A program made the position numbers and the translations under genes. This document shows positions 8,069 to 16,369 of a stretch of DNA of 64,000 bases, one piece after another. How positions within the stretch are numbered: position 1 is the stretch's first letter; each line of letters begins with the position of its first letter. The notes under the pieces are model-generated. The model was not told the DNA's origin. It worked only from the letters and a program-made list of their open reading frames with translations, and did not search any database. Origin of the DNA: Acinetobacter sp. C32I (GTDB taxonomy: Bacteria > Pseudomonadota > Gammaproteobacteria > Pseudomonadales > Moraxellaceae); assembly GCF_023702715.1 (NCBI RefSeq), contig NZ_CP098480.1:2232001-2296000 (forward strand), given 5' to 3'.

Positions 8069-8344
8069 ATGAACAGTACGACTCAAATCACAACCACTGA
8101 AGGAAAACGAATCAGTAAGCGCTTACTGAACCATTGGAAACATAAGTTTGAAGTCTTGGAAACTGAAACCCACTCAAAAATTTTTATGCCGACAGCCACG
8201 GTGACACTTACACCACAGGAACAGCATTTGGCTGTACTGATTGAAAATCAACAAGAAGATGTAACGCGTCTAGAACAGGTGGTACTGGATCATTTAAACC
8301 GGATGGCACAACAGGAATTCGTTGCTGAATGGCAGCATAGTTAA
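8069..8344 (+). CDS. DUF2218 domain protein
   Basis: This 91-residue protein fits the DUF2218 pattern: a Thr-rich start, a basic helix with LLNHWKHKFEV, a central strand pair (SKIFMPTATVTLTP), and a C-terminal helix with VVLDHLNRMAQQEFVAEW. Members are small cytoplasmic proteins of unknown function, often found near iron or metal uptake genes. No such partner is adjacent here. AGAGGATG lies upstream of the ATG. Confidence 0.8.
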   Translation: MNSTTQITTTEGKRISKRLLNHWKHKFEVLETETHSKIFMPTATVTLTPQEQHLAVLIENQQEDVTRLEQVVLDHLNRMAQQEFVAEWQHS

Positions 8345-8365
8345 AAACTAAAAAAGTGTTAAATC

Positions 8366-8402
8366 AGCGGGCAGATCCGTATTTCAACTCGATCTGTCTG
8401 CT
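8366..8402 (+). terminator. Stem-loop after the DUF2218 gene
   Basis: AGCGGGCAGATC (8366-8377) pairs with GATCTGTCTGCT (8391-8402) using two G-U pairs in RNA, with a 13-base loop. No clear T run follows, so termination is only probable. Confidence 0.5.
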
Positions 8403-8469
8403 TAAATCAGATGAATTAAAAATAGTATTTTTTTTTGGATATCCTGTATGCCTTAAATAGGGAAAACAT

Positions 8470-9477
8470 ATGAATAAGAAACTTTCATCCGTCATGTTAA
8501 TAACGGCAATCATCAGCCTAATAACCATCGGTTGTAGTAAAAAACAAGAAAAGCATGAGGCAGCCGAGACAAGTGCGCCAACAACAGAACATCAATCAGT
8601 AGAAACCCAGTCAAAAACAGCTAGCTTCAGTATCGATCAAATTCCGATTTCGAATGTTGAACTTGGAGATTTTCCATTTATTCAACTCCCTAAAGGCTAT
8701 CATTTTGCTCATCAATCCACTGAAAACTTCGCTCAAATGGAGTTTTGGGTCGGAGACAAACTTGAGAAAGTTGAGGGTCAGCTTTTCAATGGACGGATCG
8801 ATGCTGAAGAAAATAACAAACAAGCCTCCTTTTTGGAGCTACAGCGTAATTTGGATGCGGTTATTAGCAGCCTAGGCGGCAAAAAAATTACAGACAGTAA
8901 AATTCCGACCGAACTCAGTACCCAACTTTCAGAAAAATATGGTGTCGCTTATGTGGATGGATTAGGAGATATTTATAACAATCCAACACAAAGCTATGTG
9001 ATTCATCAAAATCATCGAGATATCTGGTTTCAAATCACTCAAAGTGGACGATCAGCGGGTTTATTGGTCTTAGAAACCCGACCTATAGAAATCACTGCAC
9101 AAGCCCTATCTGCAAATCAGTTAAAAGCCGCTTTAGATCAAAATAATAAAGTTGATATACAGATTAACTTTGAAACAGATAAAGCCACACTGTTAGCAGA
9201 TTCACATGAACAAATTACCCAAATACTGAACTTATTAAAAAGTGATGATGCGCTAAAACTTGAAATTAATGGCTATACCGATAACTCAGGCGAGTCCATA
9301 CATAATTTAAAACTCTCTCAGGCAAGAGCACAAACTGTTGTCAAAGCATTGACCGATGCAGGGATTGATCCATCTCGTTTAAAGGCGCAAGGCTTTGGCG
9401 ATAGCAAACCGGTTTCCAGTAATGAGAGTGAAGCTGGTAAAGCAAAAAATAGAAGAGTCGAATTAGTAAAATTATAA
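8470..9477 (+). CDS. OmpA-family peptidoglycan-binding protein, probable lipoprotein
   Basis: The 335-residue product starts with a signal sequence ending ITIGC (Cys22), a plausible though not ideal lipobox. A region of unknown fold follows (about residues 45-220). The C-terminal OmpA domain (about 228-335) has INFETDKATLLADS, INGYTDNSGESIHNLKLSQARAQTV and GFGDSKPVSSNESEAGKAKNRRVEL, including the Asp and Arg that bind diaminopimelate in this family. It probably tethers the outer membrane to peptidoglycan. GGGAAAA lies before the start. It stands alone between a stem-loop and a palindromic element. Confidence 0.88.
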   Translation: MNKKLSSVMLITAIISLITIGCSKKQEKHEAAETSAPTTEHQSVETQSKTASFSIDQIPISNVELGDFPFIQLPKGYHFAHQSTENFAQMEFWVGDKLEKVEGQLFNGRIDAEENNKQASFLELQRNLDAVISSLGGKKITDSKIPTELSTQLSEKYGVAYVDGLGDIYNNPTQSYVIHQNHRDIWFQITQSGRSAGLLVLETRPIEITAQALSANQLKAALDQNNKVDIQINFETDKATLLADSHEQITQILNLLKSDDALKLEINGYTDNSGESIHNLKLSQARAQTVVKALTDAGIDPSRLKAQGFGDSKPVSSNESEAGKAKNRRVELVKL

Positions 9478-9490
9478 TGCGCTAACAAAT

Positions 9491-9548
9491 TAGGGGCTGT
9501 TGGCATTTCAGCTATGCCTTATGTTATAAGCTCAAACAACAGCCCCTA
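9491..9548. repeat. Multibranched inverted-repeat element
   Basis: The outer stem TAGGGGCTGTTG (9491-9502) pairs perfectly with CAACAGCCCCTA (9537-9548). Inside are two smaller hairpins, GGCAT/ATGCC (9502-9506 with 9514-9518) and CTTAT/ATAAG (9518-9522 with 9526-9530). They share a base at each junction, so in practice one base pair must open. It lies between convergent genes and could act as a bidirectional terminator, but lacks a T run. Confidence 0.6.
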
Positions 9549-9566
9549 AGCAGAACCTTTCGGTTG

Positions 9567-10415
9567 TTAATTTTTTTCTAATTGAATCGCATGGAATTGT
9601 AAATGATCATCGATAAAACTTTGAATGAAGTAATAGCCGTGATCATAGCCTTTGTGTTGGCGTAAAGTCAGGTGCTGCCCTGCATCCAGACAAGCTTGCT
9701 TAAACTTTTCAGGGTTCAATTGCGCATAGAACTGATCATCCAGACCTTGATCAATTAAAATTTCATCAAATACACGGCCCTTTTGCTGAACCAAAGCCGT
9801 CGCATCATGTGCGAGCCATTGTTGTTGATCAGGACCTAAATACTGGCTAAATGCCTTTTCACCCCAAGGACAAATACTTGGTGCACAAATTGGCGCAAAG
9901 GCCGAAACCGATTTAAATTGCTCTGGGTATTTAAAGGCCAAGGTTAGAGCGCCATGTCCACCCATTGAATGCCCGAAAATACCAATTTGGTTTTCGATCA
10001 CAGGTAATTCCTGTAAGACATGCGCATACAGTTCATCAACCAGATAGGACTCCATCTGATAATGCGCTGCCCAAGGCTGTTGCGTTGCATTGAGATAAAA
10101 GCCAGCACCCTGACCAATATCCCAGTGATCGCCTTGAGCCACACCATCTCCACGTGGAGAAGTATCCGGCGTAATCAAAATCAGACTTAATCGAGCAGCC
10201 ATTCGTTGCGCATGTGCTTTGATGGCAAAGGTTTCTTCGGTACAGGTCAGTCCCGCAAGATAAAACAAAGCTGAACAAGACTTGCCTGCCAAAGCAGCAG
10301 GAGGCAAATAAACACCGACCTTAGTGCTTCCCTTTAAATGTTGAGATTCCAACTGATAAATACGTTGCTCACCCTCAAAACAGCGGTTTTTTTGCAGTAG
10401 CTGCATGTTCATCAT
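9567..10415 (-). CDS. fghA: S-formylglutathione hydrolase
   Basis: The 282-residue alpha/beta hydrolase matches the S-formylglutathione hydrolase (esterase D) family in length and motifs. It contains FYLAGLTCTEETFAIKA, DTSPRG, GAGFYLNATQQPW, the nucleophile elbow GHSMGGHGAL, and the late catalytic segments (DQGLDDQFY and the His in KGYDHGYYF). It releases glutathione and formate in formaldehyde detoxification. No formaldehyde dehydrogenase gene is adjacent. The start overlaps the end of the C13 peptidase gene by about 40 bases; nearby ATGs at 10412 and 10406 are alternatives. Confidence 0.93.
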   Translation of the reverse strand: MMNMQLLQKNRCFEGEQRIYQLESQHLKGSTKVGVYLPPAALAGKSCSALFYLAGLTCTEETFAIKAHAQRMAARLSLILITPDTSPRGDGVAQGDHWDIGQGAGFYLNATQQPWAAHYQMESYLVDELYAHVLQELPVIENQIGIFGHSMGGHGALTLAFKYPEQFKSVSAFAPICAPSICPWGEKAFSQYLGPDQQQWLAHDATALVQQKGRVFDEILIDQGLDDQFYAQLNPEKFKQACLDAGQHLTLRQHKGYDHGYYFIQSFIDDHLQFHAIQLEKN

Positions 10416-11820
10416 CCTGTGTTTTGGTTATATCTGTTGAAGCGATATTCTGAGTTGGAAATAAATAGGGCTCAAGCTGTGGCAACATCAGTTCCATGTT
10501 GCGTCCAATCGCCCACTGAGGCTCAGAAGGTTCTACGCCCTGTGCAATTTCCCATTTGGTTACCGTTTGCTTGGCCTGTTCAAATGCAGTTTTCATTGAA
10601 TATTGTTCGCGCATCGCCAAATCAAAGAACGCTCGACCAAAATAAGTATAATCTGCTTCATTATTACAGCCAAACGAGGTTTTATCCGCAGCAGATGCGG
10701 TAATAATTAAAGTATCCGGTGACTGTAATGCTGGAATAAAACTGCCTGAATAACAGGCTGAAATCACGATCACACGCCAGCGAATCCCCGATTTATCCAA
10801 GGTTTCTCTTAACCATTTTGGATCAACCTGATCTAAATCCAAGGGTGCATTTTCAATTTCAAAATGATTACGCTCACCATGCGAGGTCATATACAGAAAC
10901 AAGACATCACTATCCCGATTCATTTGCTGACCAATACGGCGTAAAGCCAACTCCATACTGGTTTTAGAGGCAATCGGGACGTCTAAGCGTGTTGCAGGAT
11001 TATTAATCAGCATAATCGAGCGCCCAAAGGTTCCAAAACGCGTATCAAACTGTTCTCTTATCCGCTCGATTTCAGATTTAAACACATCCACATAGCTATC
11101 ACCTGCCACGCCCATAAAGTACCAATGACTTTTGGCGATATCACCATATTGAATCTGATCCAACGCTTTATCTAACAAATGACTTTGTGCATAGAAAGCA
11201 TCTTCAGCAAAACTTGGCGGCGTTGCTTCAACTTTCCAAATCGGCTGATCTTTCACTGAAAGCTGCCAAACCACCATAGTGGCGATGGTTGCGACAAAGA
11301 CCAAGGCACGTTCCCACCACGGCCAGTTTAAAGCACGTGAAAAAACCCAGATCACAGCCAAACTTTGCCAAACAAAGAGACCCACAAACAAAGGTGGCAG
11401 GAAGCCGTTATAAATACTGTCAGGAATGAAATTGAGATAGCCGTTCGAGCCCAAATACTGAATGATGCATTGCAACAATAGAATATTGGTATCCAACACC
11501 AACCATAACAAAGCAGGTACCAGCATCAGACGCGGCTGGTTCATGCGTTGCGAAAGGAAAATACCGACAATGAGCGCAATAAACGGCCAAAGCGCATAAC
11601 CAATCAGACCTTGGGAGTTAAACTCTCCCACTTGCCCAGCCACCAACCAGCTATATAAAGAGTTGGTACATCCTCCGAGAATTCCCCAAATAATCAGTTG
11701 GGTAATCGAGGGATGAACGATCTGTAAGGAGCGACGTGACCCGAGGAACAACCACATTCCAGCAATTTGGTTACTTTTAAAATCATGCCAGATATTAATA
11801 GAGGGTTTGAGGTCGATCAT
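10375..11820 (-). CDS. Membrane-bound C13-family (caspase-fold) cysteine peptidase
   Basis: This 481-residue protein has about five hydrophobic segments in the first 210 residues, then a soluble domain. The soluble part has the clan CD catalytic pair: His314 in LYMTSHGERN and Cys356 in VISACYSGSF. Both match the peptidase C13 (legumain-like) pattern of hydrophobic-SHG and hydrophobic-ACYSG. The N-terminal membrane region suggests an inner-membrane enzyme. The function of bacterial C13 membrane peptidases is not known. It is upstream of and overlaps fghA, so the two are probably co-transcribed. Confidence 0.85.
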   Translation of the reverse strand: MIDLKPSINIWHDFKSNQIAGMWLFLGSRRSLQIVHPSITQLIIWGILGGCTNSLYSWLVAGQVGEFNSQGLIGYALWPFIALIVGIFLSQRMNQPRLMLVPALLWLVLDTNILLLQCIIQYLGSNGYLNFIPDSIYNGFLPPLFVGLFVWQSLAVIWVFSRALNWPWWERALVFVATIATMVVWQLSVKDQPIWKVEATPPSFAEDAFYAQSHLLDKALDQIQYGDIAKSHWYFMGVAGDSYVDVFKSEIERIREQFDTRFGTFGRSIMLINNPATRLDVPIASKTSMELALRRIGQQMNRDSDVLFLYMTSHGERNHFEIENAPLDLDQVDPKWLRETLDKSGIRWRVIVISACYSGSFIPALQSPDTLIITASAADKTSFGCNNEADYTYFGRAFFDLAMREQYSMKTAFEQAKQTVTKWEIAQGVEPSEPQWAIGRNMELMLPQLEPYLFPTQNIASTDITKTQDDEHAATAKKPLF

Positions 11821-12023
11821 AAAATTCTTCGGGAGTTTCTCTTTTCAAGCCTAAACTGAAAATATGCCATTCTAATCATTGAATGGACAGTACTTTTCCT
11901 AAAAGACGCGATGCGTGACTGTAGTGTAAGCTCGACAAGAATTTTTTAGCAATCATGCTTTTGCACTATATCACAAATCTTTACCGAGCATTGACGCAAG
12001 CCAAACAATCATTCAATTCTGAT

Positions 12024-12833
12024 TCAAATTTGACCTTTTGGAAAATAGGCATCAAAACGGCAGGCATCACCGAGCCATTGATGATCAGGGGCTTGATCTG
12101 CCAGATAGACGGCATGGCGTGGGCGCTTCACAATGACACGTTTGGCAATTTTCTGCGCTAGATGTAGCAGTTGATCACCTAAATCCATCTCGCCATCTTC
12201 AGGCAACAACATATGCAGCAATTGCATTTGTTTTTTGACTTGTGCCTGCTTTTTGACTGCTTGTTGATTCTGATCACGCTGTGGAAACATTGGATCTAAA
12301 TACACCACATCCACCTGCTCGCCTTGCTGAGCTAATTGCTGTAAATAGGTATTGGAATCTGCATAAATCAGCTCAATTCGCTGCATAGAACTTTGTAAAA
12401 ATGGATCTTGCTCAGCGTTGGCTTTGCTATATTCCAATAGCATAAATAGAATCGGATGACGCTCAACTAAACGAACATTCGCCCCCAGATGGGCCATCAA
12501 TAAACTGTCATGCCCTAAACCTGCGGTGGCATCAATTAAGGTTGGTTTTTCCCCCAACTGACAGGCTCTGGCAATCATTTCTGATCTAAGACTGGCTCTT
12601 TTTAGGCGAGGAATTTCAGCACGCCAATCAGGCTGCATTTTCATGCCATTGGCAGCGAGACTGAGCCCATCCTCATCCAAAACCAATGCCATGTCAGGAT
12701 TCAAACGTAAAAAACGTGCATTAATTTTTTCAACAACCTGCCCGTTGAGCTGCACATTTAGTTCAGCCAAACGGGTTTGCAGTTGTTGAAACGGTTGTTC
12801 ATATTCCGCTGGATACCAACATCGCATTTGCAT
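12024..12833 (-). CDS. rsmJ: 16S rRNA (guanine(1516)-N(2))-methyltransferase RsmJ
   Basis: The product (269 residues from the ATG at 12833) has the SAM-binding motif [20 protein letters not shown], the acidic VRLVERHP loop and the catalytic [10 protein letters not shown] motif. This combination is diagnostic for RsmJ (YhiQ), which methylates G1516 in the small-subunit rRNA. I chose the start at 12833 because its ATG overlaps the uppP stop as TAATG, suggesting coupled translation. A longer frame begins at 12860, inside uppP. Confidence 0.92.
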   Translation of the reverse strand: MQMRCWYPAEYEQPFQQLQTRLAELNVQLNGQVVEKINARFLRLNPDMALVLDEDGLSLAANGMKMQPDWRAEIPRLKRASLRSEMIARACQLGEKPTLIDATAGLGHDSLLMAHLGANVRLVERHPILFMLLEYSKANAEQDPFLQSSMQRIELIYADSNTYLQQLAQQGEQVDVVYLDPMFPQRDQNQQAVKKQAQVKKQMQLLHMLLPEDGEMDLGDQLLHLAQKIAKRVIVKRPRHAVYLADQAPDHQWLGDACRFDAYFPKGQI

Positions 12834-13654
12834 TACCAATGCACCCAACCTGTCCACCATGTTGCAAGAATAAATAAACCAAAGATAATGCGATAGTACG
12901 CAAATGCGGTGAAGTCATGTTTAGAGACATAACGAATCAAAGCGCGAATCACCACCAAAGCAGAAACAAAGGCAACAATGATTCCTACGCCTAGCACAGC
13001 CATATCATTGCTATGCAACTCATGACGCATCTTGTACATATCCAGTAAGCCTGCACCCATCAGCACTGGAATCCCTAAAAAGAAGGAAAACTCTGCTGCA
13101 GCTTTACGTGATACGCCTAAGAATAATGAGCCAATAATGGTCGAGCCTGAACGAGACGTTCCTGGAATCAAAGCCAGACACTGAATCAAACCAATTAAAG
13201 TCGCTTGTTTAAAACTCAGATCATCCACTTCTTGAGTGACGATCTGATGTGGACGGCGTTCCGCCCATAAAATAATAAAACCACCGACAATCAAGGCAAT
13301 CGCAACGGTAATCGCATTAAATAAATAAGCTTTAACCACATCGCCGAAGGTCAAACCAATAATCACAATTGGAATCGAGGCAATAATCAGATTCAGGCTT
13401 AAACGGCGACCTTGCTCTTGCCCTGTTAATGCACCAATCAGTGCACCCCACAATTTACCCCAATATTCATAGATCACGGCTGCAATTGCACCAATCTGTA
13501 CAGCCACCGCAAACATATCCCGTTTTTCAACAGTCCAGAAATCCAACAGCTGACCGGTTAAAATCAAATGTCCTGTACTTGAAATCGGTAGAAATTCGGT
13601 AACCCCTTCCACCAACCCCATAATTGCTGCTTTAAATAGCAATAAAAGATCCAT
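12833..13654 (-). CDS. uppP: Undecaprenyl-diphosphatase UppP (BacA)
   Basis: The 273-residue polytopic membrane protein dephosphorylates undecaprenyl diphosphate to recycle the lipid carrier for peptidoglycan. It has the family motifs [20 protein letters not shown] near the N-terminus (with the catalytic Glu) and [12 protein letters not shown] in the middle. It lies 8 bases after tsaB and overlaps rsmJ by one base, so tsaB, uppP and rsmJ form an operon. Confidence 0.96.
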   Translation of the reverse strand: MDLLLLFKAAIMGLVEGVTEFLPISSTGHLILTGQLLDFWTVEKRDMFAVAVQIGAIAAVIYEYWGKLWGALIGALTGQEQGRRLSLNLIIASIPIVIIGLTFGDVVKAYLFNAITVAIALIVGGFIILWAERRPHQIVTQEVDDLSFKQATLIGLIQCLALIPGTSRSGSTIIGSLFLGVSRKAAAEFSFFLGIPVLMGAGLLDMYKMRHELHSNDMAVLGVGIIVAFVSALVVIRALIRYVSKHDFTAFAYYRIIFGLFILATWWTGWVHW

Positions 13655-13662
13655 AATTAACC

Positions 13663-14361
13663 TTAATTCGCTTTACCTTGTTCGGGAATTTTTTTCCAAG
13701 CATCATCACGTAAATACACAGGCAGCGCATATTCAGCATCAACCCATTTTTGTTGTGCCGCATATACGCGGGCAATGGTTGCAATGTCCTGCGCCGTTGC
13801 CTTGATGTTGACATTTGATGTGTGCTGATTGGAAGCCGCTTCTGAGTCTATGTCAGTTGGCTTAATTAATTCTGAACCCGAACCGATCGCTGTAAATTGA
13901 CAATACGCTGTGGCCTGCTCATAACTTAACAATTTCTCATCATCAATGGCCTGCATCATGCCCTGCCCATCTAGACTAAAATTGGCAATATAGACTTCTT
14001 GCATACGCGCATCGAGAACAGCTGTCACCTGCTCTAAGCCATTGAGACGATAAGCCGCCTGCGCCAAAGCCTGTAAACTTGAAACAGGAATAACAGGTAA
14101 ATCTTGCGACCACGCTAAGGCCTGTGCTACCGCCGCATTGATGCGTACACCACTGAATGAACCAGGACCACGACTAAACGCGATCGCAGTTAAGTCAGCC
14201 AATTGCGTATCCGTTTGCAACAGGGCTTGTTCCGTTAAAGGTAAAATGGTTTGAGTTTGTGCCTTGGTTCGCTCATCCAATTGAAAATAGAGTTCTTGAG
14301 TATCATCAATTAATGAAACAGAACACTGCTCATTTGCAGTTTCCAATGCAAGCAACTTCAT
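13663..14361 (-). CDS. tsaB: tRNA threonylcarbamoyladenosine biosynthesis protein TsaB
   Basis: The 232-residue protein has the ASKHA-fold start MKLLALETANEQCSVSLI, the region TAIAFSRGPGSFSGVRI and PVSSLQALAQAA, all typical of TsaB. It is the scaffold partner of TsaD and TsaE in making t6A37 on ANN-decoding tRNAs. It lacks the metal-binding HxxxH of TsaD, as expected. It is the first gene before uppP and rsmJ. Confidence 0.94.
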   Translation of the reverse strand: MKLLALETANEQCSVSLIDDTQELYFQLDERTKAQTQTILPLTEQALLQTDTQLADLTAIAFSRGPGSFSGVRINAAVAQALAWSQDLPVIPVSSLQALAQAAYRLNGLEQVTAVLDARMQEVYIANFSLDGQGMMQAIDDEKLLSYEQATAYCQFTAIGSGSELIKPTDIDSEAASNQHTSNVNIKATAQDIATIARVYAAQQKWVDAEYALPVYLRDDAWKKIPEQGKAN

Positions 14362-14451
14362 GCAAAAACCTTAGAGAAAAAGAGATAAAAAACGTCGAGT
14401 ATCATACTCCACTCAAACGCGATAGGCGAGTTATTGTCTTTTTATCACCAT

Positions 14452-14476
14452 AAAAAAGCCAAGCATAAACTTGGCT
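14452..14476 (-). terminator. Terminator after the gamma carbonic anhydrase gene
   Basis: On the minus strand AGCCAAG, a TTTATG loop, CTTGGCT and six T residues follow the stop codon at 14493. It separates this unit from tsaB. Confidence 0.8.
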
Positions 14477-14492
14477 GATTACACTGAAATGA

Positions 14493-15023
14493 TTAAAACT
14501 GGAACGGCGCTAAATCTAAGAAATTTTTATAATGTTCGGCATAATGCAAGGCACTTAAACGCAATCGGGCAGCGCCCTGCTCATCCAGCGTTTTCACTAC
14601 TTTACCCGGTGATCCCATCACGACTGAATTATCAGGAATCACTTTCCCTTCAGGAATCAGTGCATTGGCTCCAATAATACAATTCTTGCCAATCACTGCA
14701 TTGTTGAGGATTACAGCATTCATGCCAATTAAGGAATTATCGCCAATCGTACAACCGTGCAGCATCACCTTATGCCCAATCGTGACATATTCACCCACAT
14801 TCAATTCGATGCCTGCATCAGTATGTAATACTGCATTTTCCTGAATATTGGAAAAATTGCCAATCCGAATCACGCAATTATCAGCACGAACCACAGCACC
14901 AAACCAAATGCTGACCTGACGTCCTAATTCAGCCTGACCAATCACGGTCGCCGTAGGTGCAACCCAACCATCCCAAGGTTCATGTAATGCTTTTGGACTC
15001 AATCCCTGATAGGTATACATCAT
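14493..15023 (-). CDS. Gamma-class carbonic anhydrase family protein (YrdA-like)
   Basis: The 176-residue left-handed beta-helix protein has hexapeptide repeats throughout. The metal-ligand histidines lie in AVLHTD, IGHKVMLHGC, and the usual motif SNIQENAVLHTD is present. The NCVIRIGNFSNIQENA segment matches YrdA/CaiE-type gamma carbonic anhydrases. Catalytic activity in this branch varies and cannot be told from sequence alone. It lies 21 bases after the CoA pyrophosphatase gene and is likely co-transcribed. An ATG one codon later is equally possible as start. Confidence 0.9.
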   Translation of the reverse strand: MMYTYQGLSPKALHEPWDGWVAPTATVIGQAELGRQVSIWFGAVVRADNCVIRIGNFSNIQENAVLHTDAGIELNVGEYVTIGHKVMLHGCTIGDNSLIGMNAVILNNAVIGKNCIIGANALIPEGKVIPDNSVVMGSPGKVVKTLDEQGAARLRLSALHYAEHYKNFLDLAPFQF

Positions 15024-15044
15024 GATAAAAAACTCTTTTAAAGA

Positions 15045-15659
15045 TTAGAACTTTGCAATACCAAAGTGAGGTGGATTCACCAAGAACGGCCAATTTTTTT
15101 GATAACCTAAACCGTACTGAAATAAGGAAATCAGCATCCGAGCTGTCAGCCCCCAAACAATTTCACTCTCGACCTGCATACTTGGAAAATACAGCGATTG
15201 TCTCGCCAAACGGACTTCATAAGGCAACGGTGGTGCATCAATCAGTTCCTGCAAGGGGACAAAAAAGATTCGATCAATTTCGGTGGGCTGAGCAATTAAG
15301 TCGACTTGAGCAGGGATTAATCCCACAATCGGTTTAACCGAGAGACCGCTTCGTGCACGTTGAATCGGTAAATCACCTAACAACTTTACATCAAAGGGAT
15401 TTAAGGCTGTTTCTTCCTGTGCCTCACGTAAGGCAACCACGATATTACTGGTATCACTCGGATCACGCTTGCCACCAGGGAATGATACCTCCCCCGCATG
15501 TTGCGACAGTTGCATTGAACGGCGGGTCAGTAAAACTTTGGGTTGCGGCTCTTGGGTAATTGCAATCAAAACAGCGGCATCTGCCTGCTGGATTCGTTTG
15601 GAAAAACGCAACCGTTGTTGTAAAAGCTGTATTAACGATGGTTCTTCCATATGACTCAT
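15045..15659 (-). CDS. CoA pyrophosphatase, NUDIX family (NudL-like)
   Basis: The 204-residue protein carries a NUDIX box beginning GGKRDPSDTSNIVVALREA and ending QEETAL, preceded by LLTRRSMQLSQHAGEVSFPGG. The LxxHxGxVSFPGGK signature before the box is typical of the CoA pyrophosphatase branch (UPF0035). These enzymes split CoA into phosphopantetheine and 3',5'-ADP. The later AYGLTARML-like segment appears as IVWGLTARMLISL. It is divergent from the NUDIX gene at 15780, with about 120 bases shared between them. Confidence 0.9.
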   Translation of the reverse strand: MSHMEEPSLIQLLQQRLRFSKRIQQADAAVLIAITQEPQPKVLLTRRSMQLSQHAGEVSFPGGKRDPSDTSNIVVALREAQEETALNPFDVKLLGDLPIQRARSGLSVKPIVGLIPAQVDLIAQPTEIDRIFFVPLQELIDAPPLPYEVRLARQSLYFPSMQVESEIVWGLTARMLISLFQYGLGYQKNWPFLVNPPHFGIAKF

Positions 15660-15779
15660 CTCTTTTTCTCTTTTTCCTTATCCAGCATCATAGCCGAAAT
15701 TTTAACTGCAATCATAGATCATGATGCGAAGTCATCAAAATTCAGTTATGCTGAGCTATCTCTACGGTTGATGATAATT

Positions 15780-16328
15780 ATGAGCTTTTGCGTTGCGTGT
15801 GGACATCAAACTGAAGCAAAAATTCCACTCGGTGATCATAAAACACGACTTGTCTGCACTCATTGTGGCAACATTCACTACGAAAACCCCAAAGTGATTT
15901 GTGGTGCATTGGCCCTATGGGATGACAAGGTGCTGTTATGTCGCCGCGCAATTGAGCCACGCTATGGCCTATGGACTTTACCTGCCGGTTATATGGAGCT
16001 CTTTGAAACCATGGAGCAAGGTGCGGCACGTGAAACCCGAGAAGAAGCCGAGGCCGAAGTAGAAATCGAACAACTGTATTGTATGTACAATATTCCACGT
16101 ATTGGCCAAATCTATGTCCTATTCAAAGCGCATTTAAAACAAGGCTTATTTGGTGCGGGCGAAGAAAGCCTTGAATGTCGTCTATTTGAAGAACATGAAA
16201 TTCCTTGGACAGAACTGGCTTTTCCGAGTGTAGAACAAACACTTCGACATTATTTTGCTGACCGTCAAACGGGACTATTCCCAACCCATTTAGAAACGCT
16301 GGGAACACGGCTCGATCATACAGGTTAA
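15780..16328 (+). CDS. NUDIX hydrolase with N-terminal zinc ribbon
   Basis: The product (182 residues) begins MSFCVACGHQTE. Its Cys pairs (CxxC at residues 4-7 and CTHC further on) form a zinc ribbon, followed by a NUDIX domain with box GYMELFETMEQGAARETREEAEAEV. This is the architecture of NADH-pyrophosphatase-like and ADP-ribose pyrophosphatase-like NUDIX proteins; the substrate cannot be told from the sequence. The open frame extends upstream to 15651, but that part overlaps the divergent NUDIX gene and has no homology-like features, so the ATG at 15780 is preferred. Confidence 0.88.
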   Translation: MSFCVACGHQTEAKIPLGDHKTRLVCTHCGNIHYENPKVICGALALWDDKVLLCRRAIEPRYGLWTLPAGYMELFETMEQGAARETREEAEAEVEIEQLYCMYNIPRIGQIYVLFKAHLKQGLFGAGEESLECRLFEEHEIPWTELAFPSVEQTLRHYFADRQTGLFPTHLETLGTRLDHTG

Positions 16329-16330
16329 AT

Positions 16331-16361
16331 AAAAAAGACCGCAATTGCGGTCTTTTTTATT
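16331..16361. terminator. Bidirectional terminator between the NUDIX gene and filF
   Basis: AAAAAAGACCGCA and TGCGGTCTTTTTT form a strong hairpin with A and T runs on either side. It lies between two convergent genes and can serve both. Confidence 0.9.
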
Positions 16362-16369
16362 GATATATA

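Noticed and set aside
11955..12161. Plus-strand frame of 68 codons before and within rsmJ
   Set aside because: It overlaps the conserved end of rsmJ on the other strand and has no recognisable feature.
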